Assembly (NCBI RefSeq): GCF_023101665.1
Contig: NZ_CP082161.1
Location: 248,001 to 312,000 of the forward strand
Source of the DNA: Bradyrhizobium sp. 195
GTDB taxonomy: Bacteria > Pseudomonadota > Alphaproteobacteria > Rhizobiales > Xanthobacteraceae
DNA: 64,000 bases
Direction: 5' to 3'
The translations under genes were made by a program, and so were the position numbers. A model generated the notes under the pieces. The model saw only the letters and a list, made by a program, of their open reading frames with translations, made no database searches and was not told the origin of the DNA. Positions within the stretch are counted from its first letter, which is position 1; each line of letters starts with the position of its first letter. Positions 40,221 through 51,606 of this stretch are shown piece by piece.

Positions 40221-42959
40221 TCACTGCTTCGGCAGCTTCGCCCTCAACGCATAGAGCGCGTCCAGCGCCTCGCGCGGTGACATCTCGTCGGGGTGTAATG
40301 CCTTCACGGCTTCCATCAACAGCTCGGCTTCGCTCGGCGGCGCGGCTTCGGCCGCGGCGCGCGAGGGCACGGCGAACAGCGGCAGATCGTCCACCAGCGC
40401 TCGCGCGGTCTGGCCGCGATCCTGGGCCTCGAGCTTGGAGAGCACGGACTTCGCGCGCGTGATCACGGCGGGCGGCAGGCCGGCGAGCTTGGCGACCTGG
40501 ATGCCGTAGGAGCGGTCGGCCGAGCCGGGCAGCACCTCGTGCAGGAATACGACATTGCCCTGCCATTCCTTCACCCGCACTGTCGCGTTGAACATGCGCG
40601 GCAGCTTGGCCGAGAGCGCGGTCAGCTCGTGATAATGGGTGGCGAACAGGGTGCGGCAGCGGTTGCTTTCGTGCAGATGCTCGATCGCGGCCCAGGCAAT
40701 CGAGAGGCCGTCGAACGTCGCGGTGCCGCGGCCGATCTCGTCGAGGATCACGAGCGAGCGCTCGCCGGCCTGGTTCAGGATCGCCGCGGTCTCGACCATC
40801 TCCACCATGAAGGTGGAGCGGCCGCGGGCGAGATCGTCGGCGGCGCCGACGCGCGAGAACAGCCGGTCGATGATGCCGATCCGCGCGCGCGTCGCCGGCA
40901 CGAAACTTCCGATTTGAGCAAGAAGAGCAATCAGCGCGTTCTGGCGCAGGAAAGTCGATTTACCGGCCATGTTGGGGCCGGTGAGCAGCCAGAGCTGGCC
41001 GGATTTTTGCGCAGGCGCGGGTGACAGATCGCAGGCATTGGCGATGAACGGCTCGCCGTTGCGCTTCAGGGCCTGCTCCACCACGGGATGGCGGCCGGCC
41101 TCGATCGCGAAGCCGAGCGACTCGTCCACGTCCGGCCGCACATAATTGTCGTCGACCGCGAGCTTTGCCAGCGACGTCGCGACGTCGAGCAACGCAAAGC
41201 CGTGCGCGGCCGCGCGCAGATCGTCGCTGATCGCCATGGCCTTGGCCGATAGCCGTTCGAAAATCTCGAGCTCCAGTCCGAGCGCGCGATCGCCGGCATT
41301 GGCGATCTTGGCCTCGATCTCGCCGAGCTCCGAGGTGGTGAAGCGAACCTGGCCCGCCAGCGTCTGGCGATGGATGAAGGTCGCGTTCAGCGGTGCCGAC
41401 ATCAGCTTGTCGCCGTGCTGCGCGGTGACCTCGACGAAATAGCCGAGCACGTTGTTGTGCCGGATCTTGAGGCCCTTGACGCCCGTGCTATCCGCGTAGC
41501 GGGCCTGCATCGAGGCCACCACGAGGCGTGAGGCATCGCGCAGGTTTCGCGCTTCGTCCAGCGCCGGCTCATAGCCCTGGCGGACGAAGCCGCCGTCGCG
41601 TTTGATCAGCGGCAGCTGCTCATCGAGCGCACTGGCGAATTCCGCCGCCAGCTCGCGCGACGGCTTTTGCAGCGCCACCATGACCGCCGCGAGCTCTTGC
41701 GGCGGCTGGTCGAGTTCGCCAAGCCGCGCCAGCACCTGGTCGGCGGCGATGATGCCGTCACGCAGGCCCGCGAGATCGCGCGGGCCGCCGCGGCCGACTG
41801 ACAGACGCGCCAGCGCCCGCGACATGTCGGGCGCGCCGCGCAGGATGCTGCGGATGTCCTCGCGCGCGGCTGAATCGGCGACGAAGACGCTGACCGCATC
41901 GAGCCGCCGCGCGATTGCTGAAGCATCCGTCAGCGGCGCCGCCAGCCGCTGCGCCAGCAGGCGCGAGCCTGCTGACGTCACGGTGCAGTCGATCGCGTCG
42001 AGCAGCGAACCTCTGCGTTCGCCTGCGAGCGTCCGCGTCAGCTCGAGATTGGCGCGTGTCGCCGGATCGATCGCCATGGTCGCCCCCGAGGCTTCGCGCG
42101 CGGGTGGCGATAGCGGCGGATGCTTGCCGACCTGGGTACGGTCGACATAGGTGACGGCCCCGGCCGCGGCGGTGGCCTCCAAGCGCGTGAGCTGGGAGAG
42201 CCCGTCCATGGTTGCGACGGCAAAGTAATCGCACAGTCGCTTCTCGGCGGTGGCGCCGTCGAAGACGTCGCGCGTCAGCGGCGTCACCGCCGGCAGCTCG
42301 CGCAAGGTCTGTCCGAGTTCGCTGTCGTTGTAGAGCGCGTCGGTGACGATCGCCTCGTTCGGGTTGATGCGCGCCAGCGTCGCGGCGAGCTCGCCGCTAG
42401 AGCATTCGGTGACCATGAACTCGGCGGTCGAGATGTCGATCCAGGCAAGGCCGAAGCGATCGCCGCCACCGGAGGCGCGGGCGCGCGCGATCGCCAGCAG
42501 GTAATTGTTGGCGCGCGCATCGAGCAGCGTGTCCTCGGTCAGCGTGCCCGGCGTGACCAGCCGCACGACGCCCCGGCGGACCACGCTCTTGTTGCCGCGC
42601 GCCTTGGCGGCGGCGGGATCTTCGGTTTGCTCGCAGACCGCGACGCGATGGCCGGCAGAGATCAGGCGGTGCAGATAGTCCTCGGAGCGCTCGACCGGCA
42701 CGCCGCACATCTGGATGTCGGCGCCCTGATGCTTGCCGCGCTTGGTCAGCACGATGCCCAGCGTCTTGGAGGCGATTTCGGCGTCCTCGAAGAACAATTC
42801 GTAGAAATCGCCCATCCGGTAGAACAGCAGCAGGCCCTGATGCGCTGCCTTGATCTCCAGGTACTGTTCCATCATCGGCGTCACGCGCGCGATGGCTTCC
42901 GCGGGCGCGGCGGGCACTTCGTCGGGGGGCGGAACGGGTATCGGCTGTTGCATGGTCAT
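40221..42959 (-). CDS. mutS: DNA mismatch repair protein MutS
   Basis: A 912-residue MutS with all domains. The mismatch-reading motif GDFYELF (Phe-x-Glu) lies near residue 50, the connector, lever and clamp domains follow, and the ATPase has Walker [11 protein letters not shown] near 658, [14 protein letters not shown] and the FATHYHEL switch. It recognises mispaired bases and recruits MutL. The usual C-terminal helix tail is present ([15 protein letters not shown]). ATG 42959 starts MTMQQP; ATG 42953 is an alternative. It is divergent from pcaF. Confidence 0.97.
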   Translation of the reverse strand: MTMQQPIPVPPPDEVPAAPAEAIARVTPMMEQYLEIKAAHQGLLLFYRMGDFYELFFEDAEIASKTLGIVLTKRGKHQGADIQMCGVPVERSEDYLHRLISAGHRVAVCEQTEDPAAAKARGNKSVVRRGVVRLVTPGTLTEDTLLDARANNYLLAIARARASGGGDRFGLAWIDISTAEFMVTECSSGELAATLARINPNEAIVTDALYNDSELGQTLRELPAVTPLTRDVFDGATAEKRLCDYFAVATMDGLSQLTRLEATAAAGAVTYVDRTQVGKHPPLSPPAREASGATMAIDPATRANLELTRTLAGERRGSLLDAIDCTVTSAGSRLLAQRLAAPLTDASAIARRLDAVSVFVADSAAREDIRSILRGAPDMSRALARLSVGRGGPRDLAGLRDGIIAADQVLARLGELDQPPQELAAVMVALQKPSRELAAEFASALDEQLPLIKRDGGFVRQGYEPALDEARNLRDASRLVVASMQARYADSTGVKGLKIRHNNVLGYFVEVTAQHGDKLMSAPLNATFIHRQTLAGQVRFTTSELGEIEAKIANAGDRALGLELEIFERLSAKAMAISDDLRAAAHGFALLDVATSLAKLAVDDNYVRPDVDESLGFAIEAGRHPVVEQALKRNGEPFIANACDLSPAPAQKSGQLWLLTGPNMAGKSTFLRQNALIALLAQIGSFVPATRARIGIIDRLFSRVGAADDLARGRSTFMVEMVETAAILNQAGERSLVILDEIGRGTATFDGLSIAWAAIEHLHESNRCRTLFATHYHELTALSAKLPRMFNATVRVKEWQGNVVFLHEVLPGSADRSYGIQVAKLAGLPPAVITRAKSVLSKLEAQDRGQTARALVDDLPLFAVPSRAAAEAAPPSEAELLMEAVKALHPDEMSPREALDALYALRAKLPKQ

Positions 42960-43175
42960 GGGCGGCGCAACCTACAAAATTTCGGCACCTGCTCCTATCG
43001 CTTTGGCCGGCAGGAGCGGGTTTTCCACGTTGTCCGCATTGCGGCATGCGTGGCTGGCGTGCGGCCCCCTCGGAACACGCGCGCATCGGTCAATTGACCT
43101 GCCGCGGGCGCCCTCCTAAAACTCCGCCGTCATTGAAGAATTCTGGCCGAACCGCGGCATTCAGGGAGAACAACG

Positions 43176-44381
<1,206 letters not shown>

Positions 44382-44384
<3 letters not shown>

Positions 44385-44509
44385 CCGAACGCTCTGCGTT
44401 CGGTCATCCCGGGACGGTGCACTTGCACCGAACCCGGGATCTCGAGATTCCCCGGTGCGCATTGCGCACCTGAGGTCTGGTCCTTCGGACCATCCCGGAA
44501 TGACGGAGA
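44382..44509. repeat. Hairpin cluster between pcaF and the intradiol dioxygenase
   Basis: A perfect 11-bp stem TGACCGAACGC / GCGTTCGGTCA (44382-44406) uses the pcaF stop codon as its first bases. It is followed by TCCCGG...GGTGCA/TGCACC...CCCGGGA and CATCCCGGAATG arms like family B. It may terminate or attenuate transcription into the next gene. Confidence 0.75.
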
Positions 44510-44521
44510 GAAGGACCGCCC

Positions 44522-45415
44522 ATGATCATCGCGCGCGAGCAGGACGTCACGGCTGCGGCCTTGGCGGTGATGGAGCGGACGTCCGATCCGCGGCTGCGCC
44601 AGATCATGGTCTCCCTGGTCAAGCATTTGCACGGCTTCATCCGCGACGTTCGCCTGACCGAGAAGGAATTCCGCGACGCCACGGCTGTTATCGCCGAGCT
44701 CGGCAAGCTCTCGACCGACACGCATAATGAGGTCGTGCTGATGGCGGGCTCGCTCGGCGTCTCGCCGCTGGTGTGCCTGCTGAACAATGGCGATCAGGGC
44801 AACACGGAAACCGACCAGTCGCTACTCGGACCGTTCTGGCGATTGAACTCGCCGCGGGTCGAGAATGGCGGCTCGATCGTGCGCTCGCAGACGCCGGGTG
44901 CGCCGCTGTTCGTCAGCGGCCGTGTCGTCGACAGGGACGGCCGTCCCGTGACCGGTGCCGAGGTCGATGTCTGGCATGCTTCGCCGGTCGGTCTTTATGA
45001 AAACCAGGACCCCGAGCAGGCCGACATGAACCTGCGCGGCAAGTTCACAACCGACCAGGACGGATGCTTCGCCTTCCGCTCGGTGATGATGGTCGGCTAT
45101 CCCATTCCGACCAATGGCGTGGTCGGCCGCCTGCTTGAGGCGCAGAGCCGGCATCCCTATCGTCCCGCGCACCTGCACGCTCTGGTCTTCAAGCCCGGAT
45201 TCAAGGTGCTGATCTCGCAGGTCTACGATCCCGCCGATCCGCATATCGACAGCGACGTGCAGTTCGGCGTGACGAAGGCGCTGATCGGCAAGTTCCTGCG
45301 CCATGACAGGCCACACCCGACCGAACGCGATGTCGTCGCTCCCTGGTATTCGCTGGATCACACCTACCGGCTCGAGGCTGGGGAAGCCGTGCTGCCGCGT
45401 CCGCCGATCAAATAG
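44522..45415 (+). CDS. Intradiol ring-cleavage dioxygenase (hydroxyquinol/catechol 1,2-dioxygenase family)
   Basis: A 297-residue protein with the helical N-terminal dimerisation domain (Dioxygenase_N) and an intradiol core. Likely Fe(III) ligands are Tyr in VGLYENQD near residue 158 and Tyr, His, His in HPYRPAHLHALV near 210-218. The length and N-terminal domain fit hydroxyquinol or catechol 1,2-dioxygenase, which cleaves the ring to maleylacetate or muconate. Hydroxyquinol is the likelier substrate given family length, but this is not proven. No maleylacetate reductase is in the window. pcaHG follow on the same strand. Confidence 0.88.
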   Translation: MIIAREQDVTAAALAVMERTSDPRLRQIMVSLVKHLHGFIRDVRLTEKEFRDATAVIAELGKLSTDTHNEVVLMAGSLGVSPLVCLLNNGDQGNTETDQSLLGPFWRLNSPRVENGGSIVRSQTPGAPLFVSGRVVDRDGRPVTGAEVDVWHASPVGLYENQDPEQADMNLRGKFTTDQDGCFAFRSVMMVGYPIPTNGVVGRLLEAQSRHPYRPAHLHALVFKPGFKVLISQVYDPADPHIDSDVQFGVTKALIGKFLRHDRPHPTERDVVAPWYSLDHTYRLEAGEAVLPRPPIK

Positions 45416-45475
45416 GGCGCGCATAGGCCCGCTGCCGGGCGCAGGAACGGTGCTAAACCCGCTTCCCCAAATTAG

Positions 45476-45488
45476 TTATATCCTATAA
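45476..45488 (+). promoter_or_regulatory. TTATA-TCC-TATAA palindrome before pcaH
   Basis: A perfect 5-bp AT-rich inverted repeat about 55 bp upstream of the pcaH start, in an otherwise GC-rich stretch. It may be a -10 region or an operator for an LysR- or IclR-type activator. Confidence 0.4.
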
Positions 45489-45543
45489 TGATTGGCGGAA
45501 GCGTTGTCCGGCTGGACCACAATGGCCGGGGAGGAGTTCGCCA

Positions 45544-46245
45544 ATGACATTCATCTATCCCACTGACAGCAACAAGGCGCATCCGCTGCCGCTGTCGCCC
45601 GACTACAAGAGCTCGATCAAGCGCGCGCCGAACAAGCCCCTGATCCCGATGCGCCATACATTGTCGGAGCTGACGGGTCCGGTTTACGGCCACGAGACCG
45701 TGCGGAAGGGTGACAGCGACCTGACCACCCAGCACAGCGGCGAGCCGCTCGGCGAGCGCATCATCGTGCACGGCCATGTGCGCGACGAGGACGGTCGCGG
45801 TGTACCGAACTCATTGGTCGAGATATGGCAGGCCAATTCCTGCGGCCGCTACGTTCACGTCCGCGACCAGCATCCGGCGCCGCTCGATCCGAATTTTACG
45901 GGTGCCGGCCGCACGGTGAGCGATGCCGCCGGCTACTACCGCTTCGTCAGCATTAAGCCCGGTGCCTACCCCTGGGGCAACCACCACAACGCCTGGCGTC
46001 CCGCGCACATCCATCTGTCGGTGTTCGGCCATTCCTTCGTGACGCGCCTCGTGACGCAGATGTACTTCCCGAACGACCCGCTGTTCCCGTTCGATCCGAT
46101 CTTCAACTCGGTGCCGGACGAGAAGGCGCGGGCGCGGATGGTTTCCTCGTTCGACCTCGAGAACACCCAGCCCGAATGGGCGCTGTGCTACCGCTTTGAC
46201 ATCGTGCTGCGCGGCAAGAATGCCACCCCCATGGAGAACCATTAA
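45544..46245 (+). CDS. pcaH: Protocatechuate 3,4-dioxygenase beta subunit
   Basis: A 233-residue intradiol dioxygenase subunit. The Fe(III) ligands are seen as Tyr in CGRYVHVRDQ near residue 101 and Tyr, His, His in AYPWGNHHNAWRPAHIHLSVFG around residues 141-160. The beta subunit holds the metal; the alpha subunit is the next gene. Together they cleave protocatechuate to 3-carboxy-cis,cis-muconate. GGAGGAG lies before ATG 45544. The pcaG start codon follows the stop with no gap, so translational coupling ensures equal subunits. Confidence 0.95.
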   Translation: MTFIYPTDSNKAHPLPLSPDYKSSIKRAPNKPLIPMRHTLSELTGPVYGHETVRKGDSDLTTQHSGEPLGERIIVHGHVRDEDGRGVPNSLVEIWQANSCGRYVHVRDQHPAPLDPNFTGAGRTVSDAAGYYRFVSIKPGAYPWGNHHNAWRPAHIHLSVFGHSFVTRLVTQMYFPNDPLFPFDPIFNSVPDEKARARMVSSFDLENTQPEWALCYRFDIVLRGKNATPMENH

Positions 46246-46836
46246 GTGCAGGACAACGGGATCACCCCATCGCAGACCGTCGGTCCGTTCTTCAAGTACG
46301 GCCTGACGCCGAATGGCGAGTATGCCTGGAACGACGCGTTCACCAGCTCGACGCTCACGCCCGATGTCACGGGCGACCGCATCCGTATCGAAGGCCGGGT
46401 GTTCGACGGCGACGGCGTTGCCGTTCCGGATTGCATGCTGGAGATCTGGCAGGCGGACGCGCAAGGCCGCTTTGCCGACCCGCAGGACAAGCGTGCTTTG
46501 CCGAATGCGAGCTTCCGCGGCTTTGCCCGTTGCGGCACCGACAAGGACGGCAATTACGCGTTCGACACCATCAAGCCCGGCGCGGTGCCGGATCCCGACG
46601 GCAAGCCGCAGGCGCCGCACATCCTGCTTGCGGTGTTCGGCCGCGGCATGCTGCGGCATCTCTACACCCGGATCTATTTCAGCGATGAGGCCGGCAACGT
46701 CGCCGATCCCGTGCTGGCGCTGGTCCCCACGGATCGGCGTGCCACGCTGACCGCGGTGCGCGAGGCGGGTAAGGCCGTATACCGGCTCGACCTGCGGCTG
46801 CAGGGCGACAACGAGACGGTGTTCTTCGACGTGTGA
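46246..46836 (+). CDS. pcaG: Protocatechuate 3,4-dioxygenase alpha subunit
   Basis: A 196-residue alpha subunit: the TPSQTVGPFFKYGL opening, RVFDGDGVAVPDCMLEIWQADAQGRF, and an HILLAVFGRGMLRHLYTRIYF core that keeps the fold but lacks the beta subunit's complete Fe ligand set, as usual. The start is GTG 46246, directly after the pcaH TAA. It completes the PcaHG ring-cleaving enzyme. A hairpin after the stop probably ends the transcript. Confidence 0.95.
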   Translation: MQDNGITPSQTVGPFFKYGLTPNGEYAWNDAFTSSTLTPDVTGDRIRIEGRVFDGDGVAVPDCMLEIWQADAQGRFADPQDKRALPNASFRGFARCGTDKDGNYAFDTIKPGAVPDPDGKPQAPHILLAVFGRGMLRHLYTRIYFSDEAGNVADPVLALVPTDRRATLTAVREAGKAVYRLDLRLQGDNETVFFDV

Positions 46837-46843
46837 GACAAGC

Positions 46844-46869
46844 GCGCCGGTGAGCCAGCTCGCCGGCGC
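46844..46869 (+). terminator. Hairpin terminator after pcaG
   Basis: GCGCCGGTGAGC and GCTCGCCGGCGC form a 12-bp stem with one T-G wobble and a CA loop, 7 bp after the pcaG stop. No strong T-run follows. Confidence 0.6.
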
Positions 46870-47079
46870 CAGTTCTCATCCTGCGCAATCGCGCCTGCGT
46901 AGCTTTCGTCGCTCGGCTCGCTGTGCGTCAGTCCCTCTGACCTAAAACCGACTGATCGACGTCCAATTACCGTAGTTCTGCGGAGCCATTCTTTTTGCAA
47001 CTTCTCCGCGAGGCAATCCCGCATTTACCACATTGATCTAGGCTTCACGCAGTTTTGGCGCGCGCCCTGGATTATTTTC

Positions 47080-48768
47080 ATGAAAATTCGTTTGTCGCTG
47101 TCCTCCGCGATCGTCGCGTTCGGCATTGTTCTCGCCATCGGCTTTACTGCGGTCGTGTCCACCAGCCTCTATGCGCTACGCGAGCTCAAGGTGGGCGGTC
47201 CGCTGTACTCCGGCATCAAGCTCGGCAACGATCTCATCGCGGACATTCTGCCCCCACCGGAATATGTCATCGAGGCCTATCTCGAGGCGACCCTGGCCAT
47301 GCGCGAGCCGGACCAGCTGGCCGCCCACGGCGAACGCCTGGTCCAGCTGCGCAAGGATTACGAGGAGCGCAAGGCCTTCTGGGTCACCTCCAGCCTCTCG
47401 GCCGACCTGAAAACCGCGCTGGTGTCGAAATCCGATGCCGAGGTGCAGAAGTTCTGGAAGGCGTCCGACCAGCTCCTGCCGGCCCTCACGGCCAAGGACG
47501 CAGCCGCTTCCGAGCGCGCCTATACGCAGCTCAAGGACGCCTACACCGCGCATCGCGCTGTGATCGACAGCATCGTCGAGAACGCCAACAAGCAGAATGC
47601 CGCCATGGAAAAGCTGGCCGCGGACCGCGACAGCTCGATGCTCTTCATCCTCCTCGGCGTCTCCGCCGCCGTTCTGTCCTTCATTGCCGCAGGCCTGCTC
47701 GGCGTTGCCCTCGGCGTGGTGCGCCCGATCGTGCGCATGACGGATACGATGCAGAAGCTCGCGACCGGCGATCTCGCCGCCGATATTCCTTTCGCGCATC
47801 GACAGGACGAGGTCGGCTCGATGGCGGGCGCGCTCCAGGTGTTCAAGCAGGCGGCGGTCGAGAATTCCCGGCTGCGCGAGGAGCAGTTGCGGCAGGAACA
47901 GGAGGCCGCGCTGGCCAAGCGCGGCGCCCTGCACCAGATGGCCGAGACCGTCGAGCGCGAGACCGGCCGTTCGGTCGACACCGCGAGCGCGGCGAGCCAT
48001 GGCGTCGAGCGGGCCGCTACCAGCCTGTCCGAGATCGCAAGTTCGCTCTCCGCGCAGTCGCAGGCGGTCGCCGCGGCCTCCACTCAGGCCCTTGGCAGCT
48101 CGCAGACCGTCTCGGCCGCGGCCGAAGAGCTGAGCGCCTCCATCCGCGAGATCGCGAGCCAGGTCGCGCGGACCAGCACGGTCACCAAATCTGCCGTGGC
48201 CGGCCGCGAGCAGGCGCGTTCGACCATTCAGGCGCTGGCGGGATCGGTGAAGAAAATCGCCGAGGTCTCCGACCTCATCGGCGGCATCGCCGGCCAGACC
48301 AACCTGCTGGCGCTCAATGCCACCATCGAGGCGGCGCGCGCCGGCGAGGCCGGTCGCGGTTTCGCCGTGGTCGCCGCCGAGGTGAAATCCCTGTCGGATC
48401 AGACCGCCAAATCCACCGAGGAGATCACGCGGCTGATTACCGAGATTCAGGCCTCGACGCAGGCTGCGGTCGATGCCGTCGAGACGATGGGCGGGCACAT
48501 CGTCGAGATCGATGGCGTCGCGACCTCCGTTGCCGCCGCGATGGAAGAGCAGGACGCTGCCACGCGGGAGATCACGCGGTCGATTTCCGAGTCGGCGTCC
48601 GCCGCGAGGGAGGTTTCGGCCAAGATCGGCAATGTCAGCCGCGACGCCGCCTCCGTGAACGAGCGCGCCGCGGAGGTCAGGCAGGCGATTGCCGGCATGG
48701 CGGCCAATCTCGAACAGCTCCGGTCCGTCGTCGTGCGGACCGTGCGCGACTCGACCGCGGCAGCCTGA
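47080..48768 (+). CDS. Methyl-accepting chemotaxis protein
   Basis: A 562-residue chemoreceptor: TM1 in residues 8-30, a periplasmic helical domain of about 150 residues with no recognised ligand fold, TM2 near 187-215, and HAMP from [20 protein letters not shown] helical signalling domain follows, with the hairpin tip [37 protein letters not shown] near residues 402-438. No C-terminal CheR-binding pentapeptide is seen. It should signal to CheA/CheW. ATG 47080 has no strong ribosome site. No che genes are nearby, so this is a dispersed receptor. Confidence 0.93.
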   Translation: MKIRLSLSSAIVAFGIVLAIGFTAVVSTSLYALRELKVGGPLYSGIKLGNDLIADILPPPEYVIEAYLEATLAMREPDQLAAHGERLVQLRKDYEERKAFWVTSSLSADLKTALVSKSDAEVQKFWKASDQLLPALTAKDAAASERAYTQLKDAYTAHRAVIDSIVENANKQNAAMEKLAADRDSSMLFILLGVSAAVLSFIAAGLLGVALGVVRPIVRMTDTMQKLATGDLAADIPFAHRQDEVGSMAGALQVFKQAAVENSRLREEQLRQEQEAALAKRGALHQMAETVERETGRSVDTASAASHGVERAATSLSEIASSLSAQSQAVAAASTQALGSSQTVSAAAEELSASIREIASQVARTSTVTKSAVAGREQARSTIQALAGSVKKIAEVSDLIGGIAGQTNLLALNATIEAARAGEAGRGFAVVAAEVKSLSDQTAKSTEEITRLITEIQASTQAAVDAVETMGGHIVEIDGVATSVAAAMEEQDAATREITRSISESASAAREVSAKIGNVSRDAASVNERAAEVRQAIAGMAANLEQLRSVVVRTVRDSTAAA

Positions 48769-48845
48769 GCCCGGCGGCATTTCGGCCGCTGGTGCCCGGG
48801 AGTTTGATCGTGCAGGATGGCACGGGGACAGGGGCATCGTGGTTC

Positions 48846-49907
48846 ATGACATCTCCACAATTGCCGGCGGTCGTTGAGCCCGCCCGACTGACGGCCGCGC
48901 TGCGCCGGGGCGGCGTGCTGGACGCCGGTGCGGTGCGCGAGGTGAAGGTGCTGCACCAGCGGGACACCGTGGTGTCGCATATCATCCGTCTCGGCTTGCG
49001 CTATGTCGGCGAATCCACCGGCGCCCCGCAATCGCTGATCCTGAAGACTCCCAATTCCGCTTTCGCCGAGAGCCTCGCCAATGGCGGCCGGCGCGAGGTG
49101 GACTACTACACGCAGCTTGCACCGAAGATGCCGCCGGGGCTTGTGCCGCGCTGCTTTGATGGGCATTTCGACGAGCACAGTCCCACCTGGCATCTGCTGA
49201 TCGAGGATCTCACCGACAGCCACGAAATCGCGATGGCTTGGCCGGTGCCGCCGTCACGCGAGCAGACGTTCGCCATCGTCGCCGCGCTCGCGCGCTGGCA
49301 TGCAGCCTGGTGGGACCATCCGAGCCTCGGCGACACGGTCGGTACCTGGGCGAGCATGGAGGACAGCGCGCAGCGCATGGAGACGTTCGCCGGCCATTAC
49401 GATCGCTTCGCCGATCTGCTTGGTGATCGCCTCAGCGAGGAGCGGCGGATCCTCTTCCGTCGCCTCATCGACCAGTCGGAGCGGCTGTCCGAGCGTTACC
49501 ATTCGCGCCGCCATCTCAGCATCACGCATGGCGACGCCCACACCTGGAATTTCCTGCTGCCGCGCGCGGGCGTCGCCGATACTGTGCGCATCTTCGATTT
49601 CGATCTTTGGAGCATCAACGTTCCGACCCAAGACCTCGCCTACATGATGGCCATGCAATGGTATCCGGAGCGACGGCAGGCGCTCGAACGCTCGCTGCTC
49701 AATCTCTACCACGACAGGTTGCTCGAAAGCGGCATCTCCGGCTACACGCGCGGCGCGCTCGATCGCGACTACCGCTGGTCGGTGCTCTGGCAGATCACGA
49801 GGCCGGTCTGGCAGTGGAGCCTCAAGATCCCGCCGCTGATCTGGTGGAACAATCTGGAGCGGGTGTTTGCGGCGGTGGATGATTTGGGGTGTGAGGAGTT
49901 GTTGTAG
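48846..49907 (+). CDS. Aminoglycoside-phosphotransferase-like kinase
   Basis: A 353-residue protein with the APH/choline-kinase fold: the catalytic loop ITHGDAHTWNFLLP near residue 226 (HGDxxxxN) and the Mg motif VRIFDFDLWSIN near 250. An N-lobe Lys in LILKTP near 62 is the ATP ligand. The C-terminal part (VPTQDLAYMMAMQW) is typical of EcKinase/DUF1679-like small-molecule kinases. The substrate is unknown. The frame stays open far upstream inside the chemoreceptor gene; ATG 48846 is chosen, with GTG 48810 (GGGAG before it) as a real alternative. Confidence 0.85.
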   Translation: MTSPQLPAVVEPARLTAALRRGGVLDAGAVREVKVLHQRDTVVSHIIRLGLRYVGESTGAPQSLILKTPNSAFAESLANGGRREVDYYTQLAPKMPPGLVPRCFDGHFDEHSPTWHLLIEDLTDSHEIAMAWPVPPSREQTFAIVAALARWHAAWWDHPSLGDTVGTWASMEDSAQRMETFAGHYDRFADLLGDRLSEERRILFRRLIDQSERLSERYHSRRHLSITHGDAHTWNFLLPRAGVADTVRIFDFDLWSINVPTQDLAYMMAMQWYPERRQALERSLLNLYHDRLLESGISGYTRGALDRDYRWSVLWQITRPVWQWSLKIPPLIWWNNLERVFAAVDDLGCEELL

Positions 49908-49916
49908 CGCGGCTCT

Positions 49917-50024
49917 TGTCCCGGGCGCGGTGCAGCGCGTAGCAGTGTGCCGCAGAACCGGCCGCGGACATGGGCCCCGGCTCAGCAGCGCATCACTTGC
50001 GTGCTGCGCTGCGTCCGGAGCACG
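49917..50024. repeat. Palindromic intergenic element, CCCGGGCGCGG-type
   Basis: Imperfect arms CCCGGGCGCGGTGCAGCGC / GCGCTGCGTCCGGAGCACG with inner GGGCCCCGGC. A relative is at 4044. It lies between the convergent kinase and emrB genes. Confidence 0.65.
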
Positions 50025-50033
50025 AGAGATCGC

Positions 50034-51590
50034 CTACTCCATCACCGCATGCTCCGGCCCCGCGGCCTGCTTGCGCAGCGTGGCCTTGGTCGAGCCGATC
50101 AGCAAGGCGAGCGGGATGGTGCAGAGGATGAAGACCATCACCAGCTGGTAGTCGTGGGCGAACGCGATGATCTGAGCCTGCACGCTGACCATCCTGTCGG
50201 CCAGGGCGCGGCCGCCGTCGGTGGACAGGTTGATCATGCCGCTGACGTCAGGCATCTGGAGTGCATGGTTGAACGGGTTGATATGCTCGGACAGGATCGC
50301 ATAGGTCCGCCGCGTCCCTTGCGTCAACTGCGCGATGACGACCGAAATGCCGACCGAGCTTGCGACGTTGCGCATCAGGGTCAGCATGGCGGTGCCGTCG
50401 GTGCGCAGATCGTTCGATAGGGTCAGGAACGCCACTGTCGAAAGCGGCACGAAGACCAGGCCGAAGCCAAAACCCTGGATGACGCTGACGGTGACGATCT
50501 CGGGCACCTGGGTCAGATCGGTCCAGCCGGTCATTTGGAATAGCGAGCCCGCGGTCAGCGTCAGGCCGGCGATGATCAGCGTGCGCGCCTCGAAATAGCG
50601 CATCATGCGGCCGACCAGCATCATGGCGAAGAAGGTACCGAAGCCGCGGCTCGCCAGCAGCAGGCCGGCGGTGATGATGGGATAGCCGATCACGTTCTGC
50701 ATGTAGGGCGAGGCCAGCGCCATGGTCGAGAACAGCACGAGCCCCATCACGATCATGAACATGCAGCCGGTGACGAAGTTGCGGTCCCGAAACAGGCCGA
50801 AGCGAATGAACGGCGTCGAGGTCGTGAAGGAGTGCGCGAGGAAGAAGTAGAACGCGGCCGCCGAGACGATGAATTCCGCGAGGATTTCATTGGATTCCAG
50901 CCAGCCCAATTGCTCGCCGCGGTCGAGCGCGAGCTGAAGCGAGCCGATCGCAACGGCCAGTGCCGCGAAGCCGAACCAGTCGAATCTCAGGCTGAGGTTC
51001 TTGTCGGTCTCGTCCATGAACACGATCAGCCCGAGCACGGTGATGGCGCCAAACGGCAGGTTGACGAAGAACACCCAGTGCCAGGAATAGGTCTCGGTCA
51101 GCCAGGCGCCGAGTGAAGGCCCCATGATCGGGCCCATCATCACGCCCATGCCCCAGATCGACATCGCCTTGGCGCGTTCCTGGAGCGTGTAATAGTCGAG
51201 CATGACCGACTGCGATAGCGGCACCAGGGCCGCGCCGAACACGCCTTGCAGCAGGCGGAACAGCACCATCTGGTTGATGTCCTGCGCGAGGCCGCACAGC
51301 ACCGAGGCCATGGTGAAGCCGGCCGAGCAAATGATGAAGATGCGCTTGCGGCCAAAGCGGTTGGCGATCCAGCCCACCGGGGCCGTCATGATCGCCGCGG
51401 CGACGATGTAGGAGGTCAGCACCCAATTGATCTGGTCCTGCGAGGCCGACAGCGTGCCCTGCATGTAGGGCAGGGCAACGTTGGCAATGGTGGTGTCCAG
51501 CGCCTGCATGATGGTCGCGGTCATGGCGCAGATCGTCACCATGTTCCGGCGCAGGCCGGGGACCATCAGGCTGGCATTGGGACCGGACAT
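50034..51590 (-). CDS. emrB: DHA2-family multidrug efflux permease (EmrB-like)
   Basis: A 518-residue protein with 14 hydrophobic segments. LDTTIANVALPYMQGTL near residue 31 is the DHA2 signature, and the loop GWIANRFGRKRIF and the motif MGPIMGPSLGAWLTE (antiporter motif C) are present. It works with the membrane-fusion protein EmrA and an outer-membrane channel to expel hydrophobic drugs. ATG 51590 starts 16 bp after the emrA stop. It is the last gene of a marR-emrA-emrB operon. Confidence 0.93.
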   Translation of the reverse strand: MSGPNASLMVPGLRRNMVTICAMTATIMQALDTTIANVALPYMQGTLSASQDQINWVLTSYIVAAAIMTAPVGWIANRFGRKRIFIICSAGFTMASVLCGLAQDINQMVLFRLLQGVFGAALVPLSQSVMLDYYTLQERAKAMSIWGMGVMMGPIMGPSLGAWLTETYSWHWVFFVNLPFGAITVLGLIVFMDETDKNLSLRFDWFGFAALAVAIGSLQLALDRGEQLGWLESNEILAEFIVSAAAFYFFLAHSFTTSTPFIRFGLFRDRNFVTGCMFMIVMGLVLFSTMALASPYMQNVIGYPIITAGLLLASRGFGTFFAMMLVGRMMRYFEARTLIIAGLTLTAGSLFQMTGWTDLTQVPEIVTVSVIQGFGFGLVFVPLSTVAFLTLSNDLRTDGTAMLTLMRNVASSVGISVVIAQLTQGTRRTYAILSEHINPFNHALQMPDVSGMINLSTDGGRALADRMVSVQAQIIAFAHDYQLVMVFILCTIPLALLIGSTKATLRKQAAGPEHAVME

Positions 51591-51606
51591 CGGATCAGTC
51601 CTTGGC

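Noticed and set aside
47055..48845. Long open frame of about 590 codons running through the chemoreceptor gene into the kinase gene
   Set aside because: It overlaps the chemoreceptor in another frame and its residues have no domain pattern; only the part after 48846 matches a known fold. High GC leaves alternative frames open.
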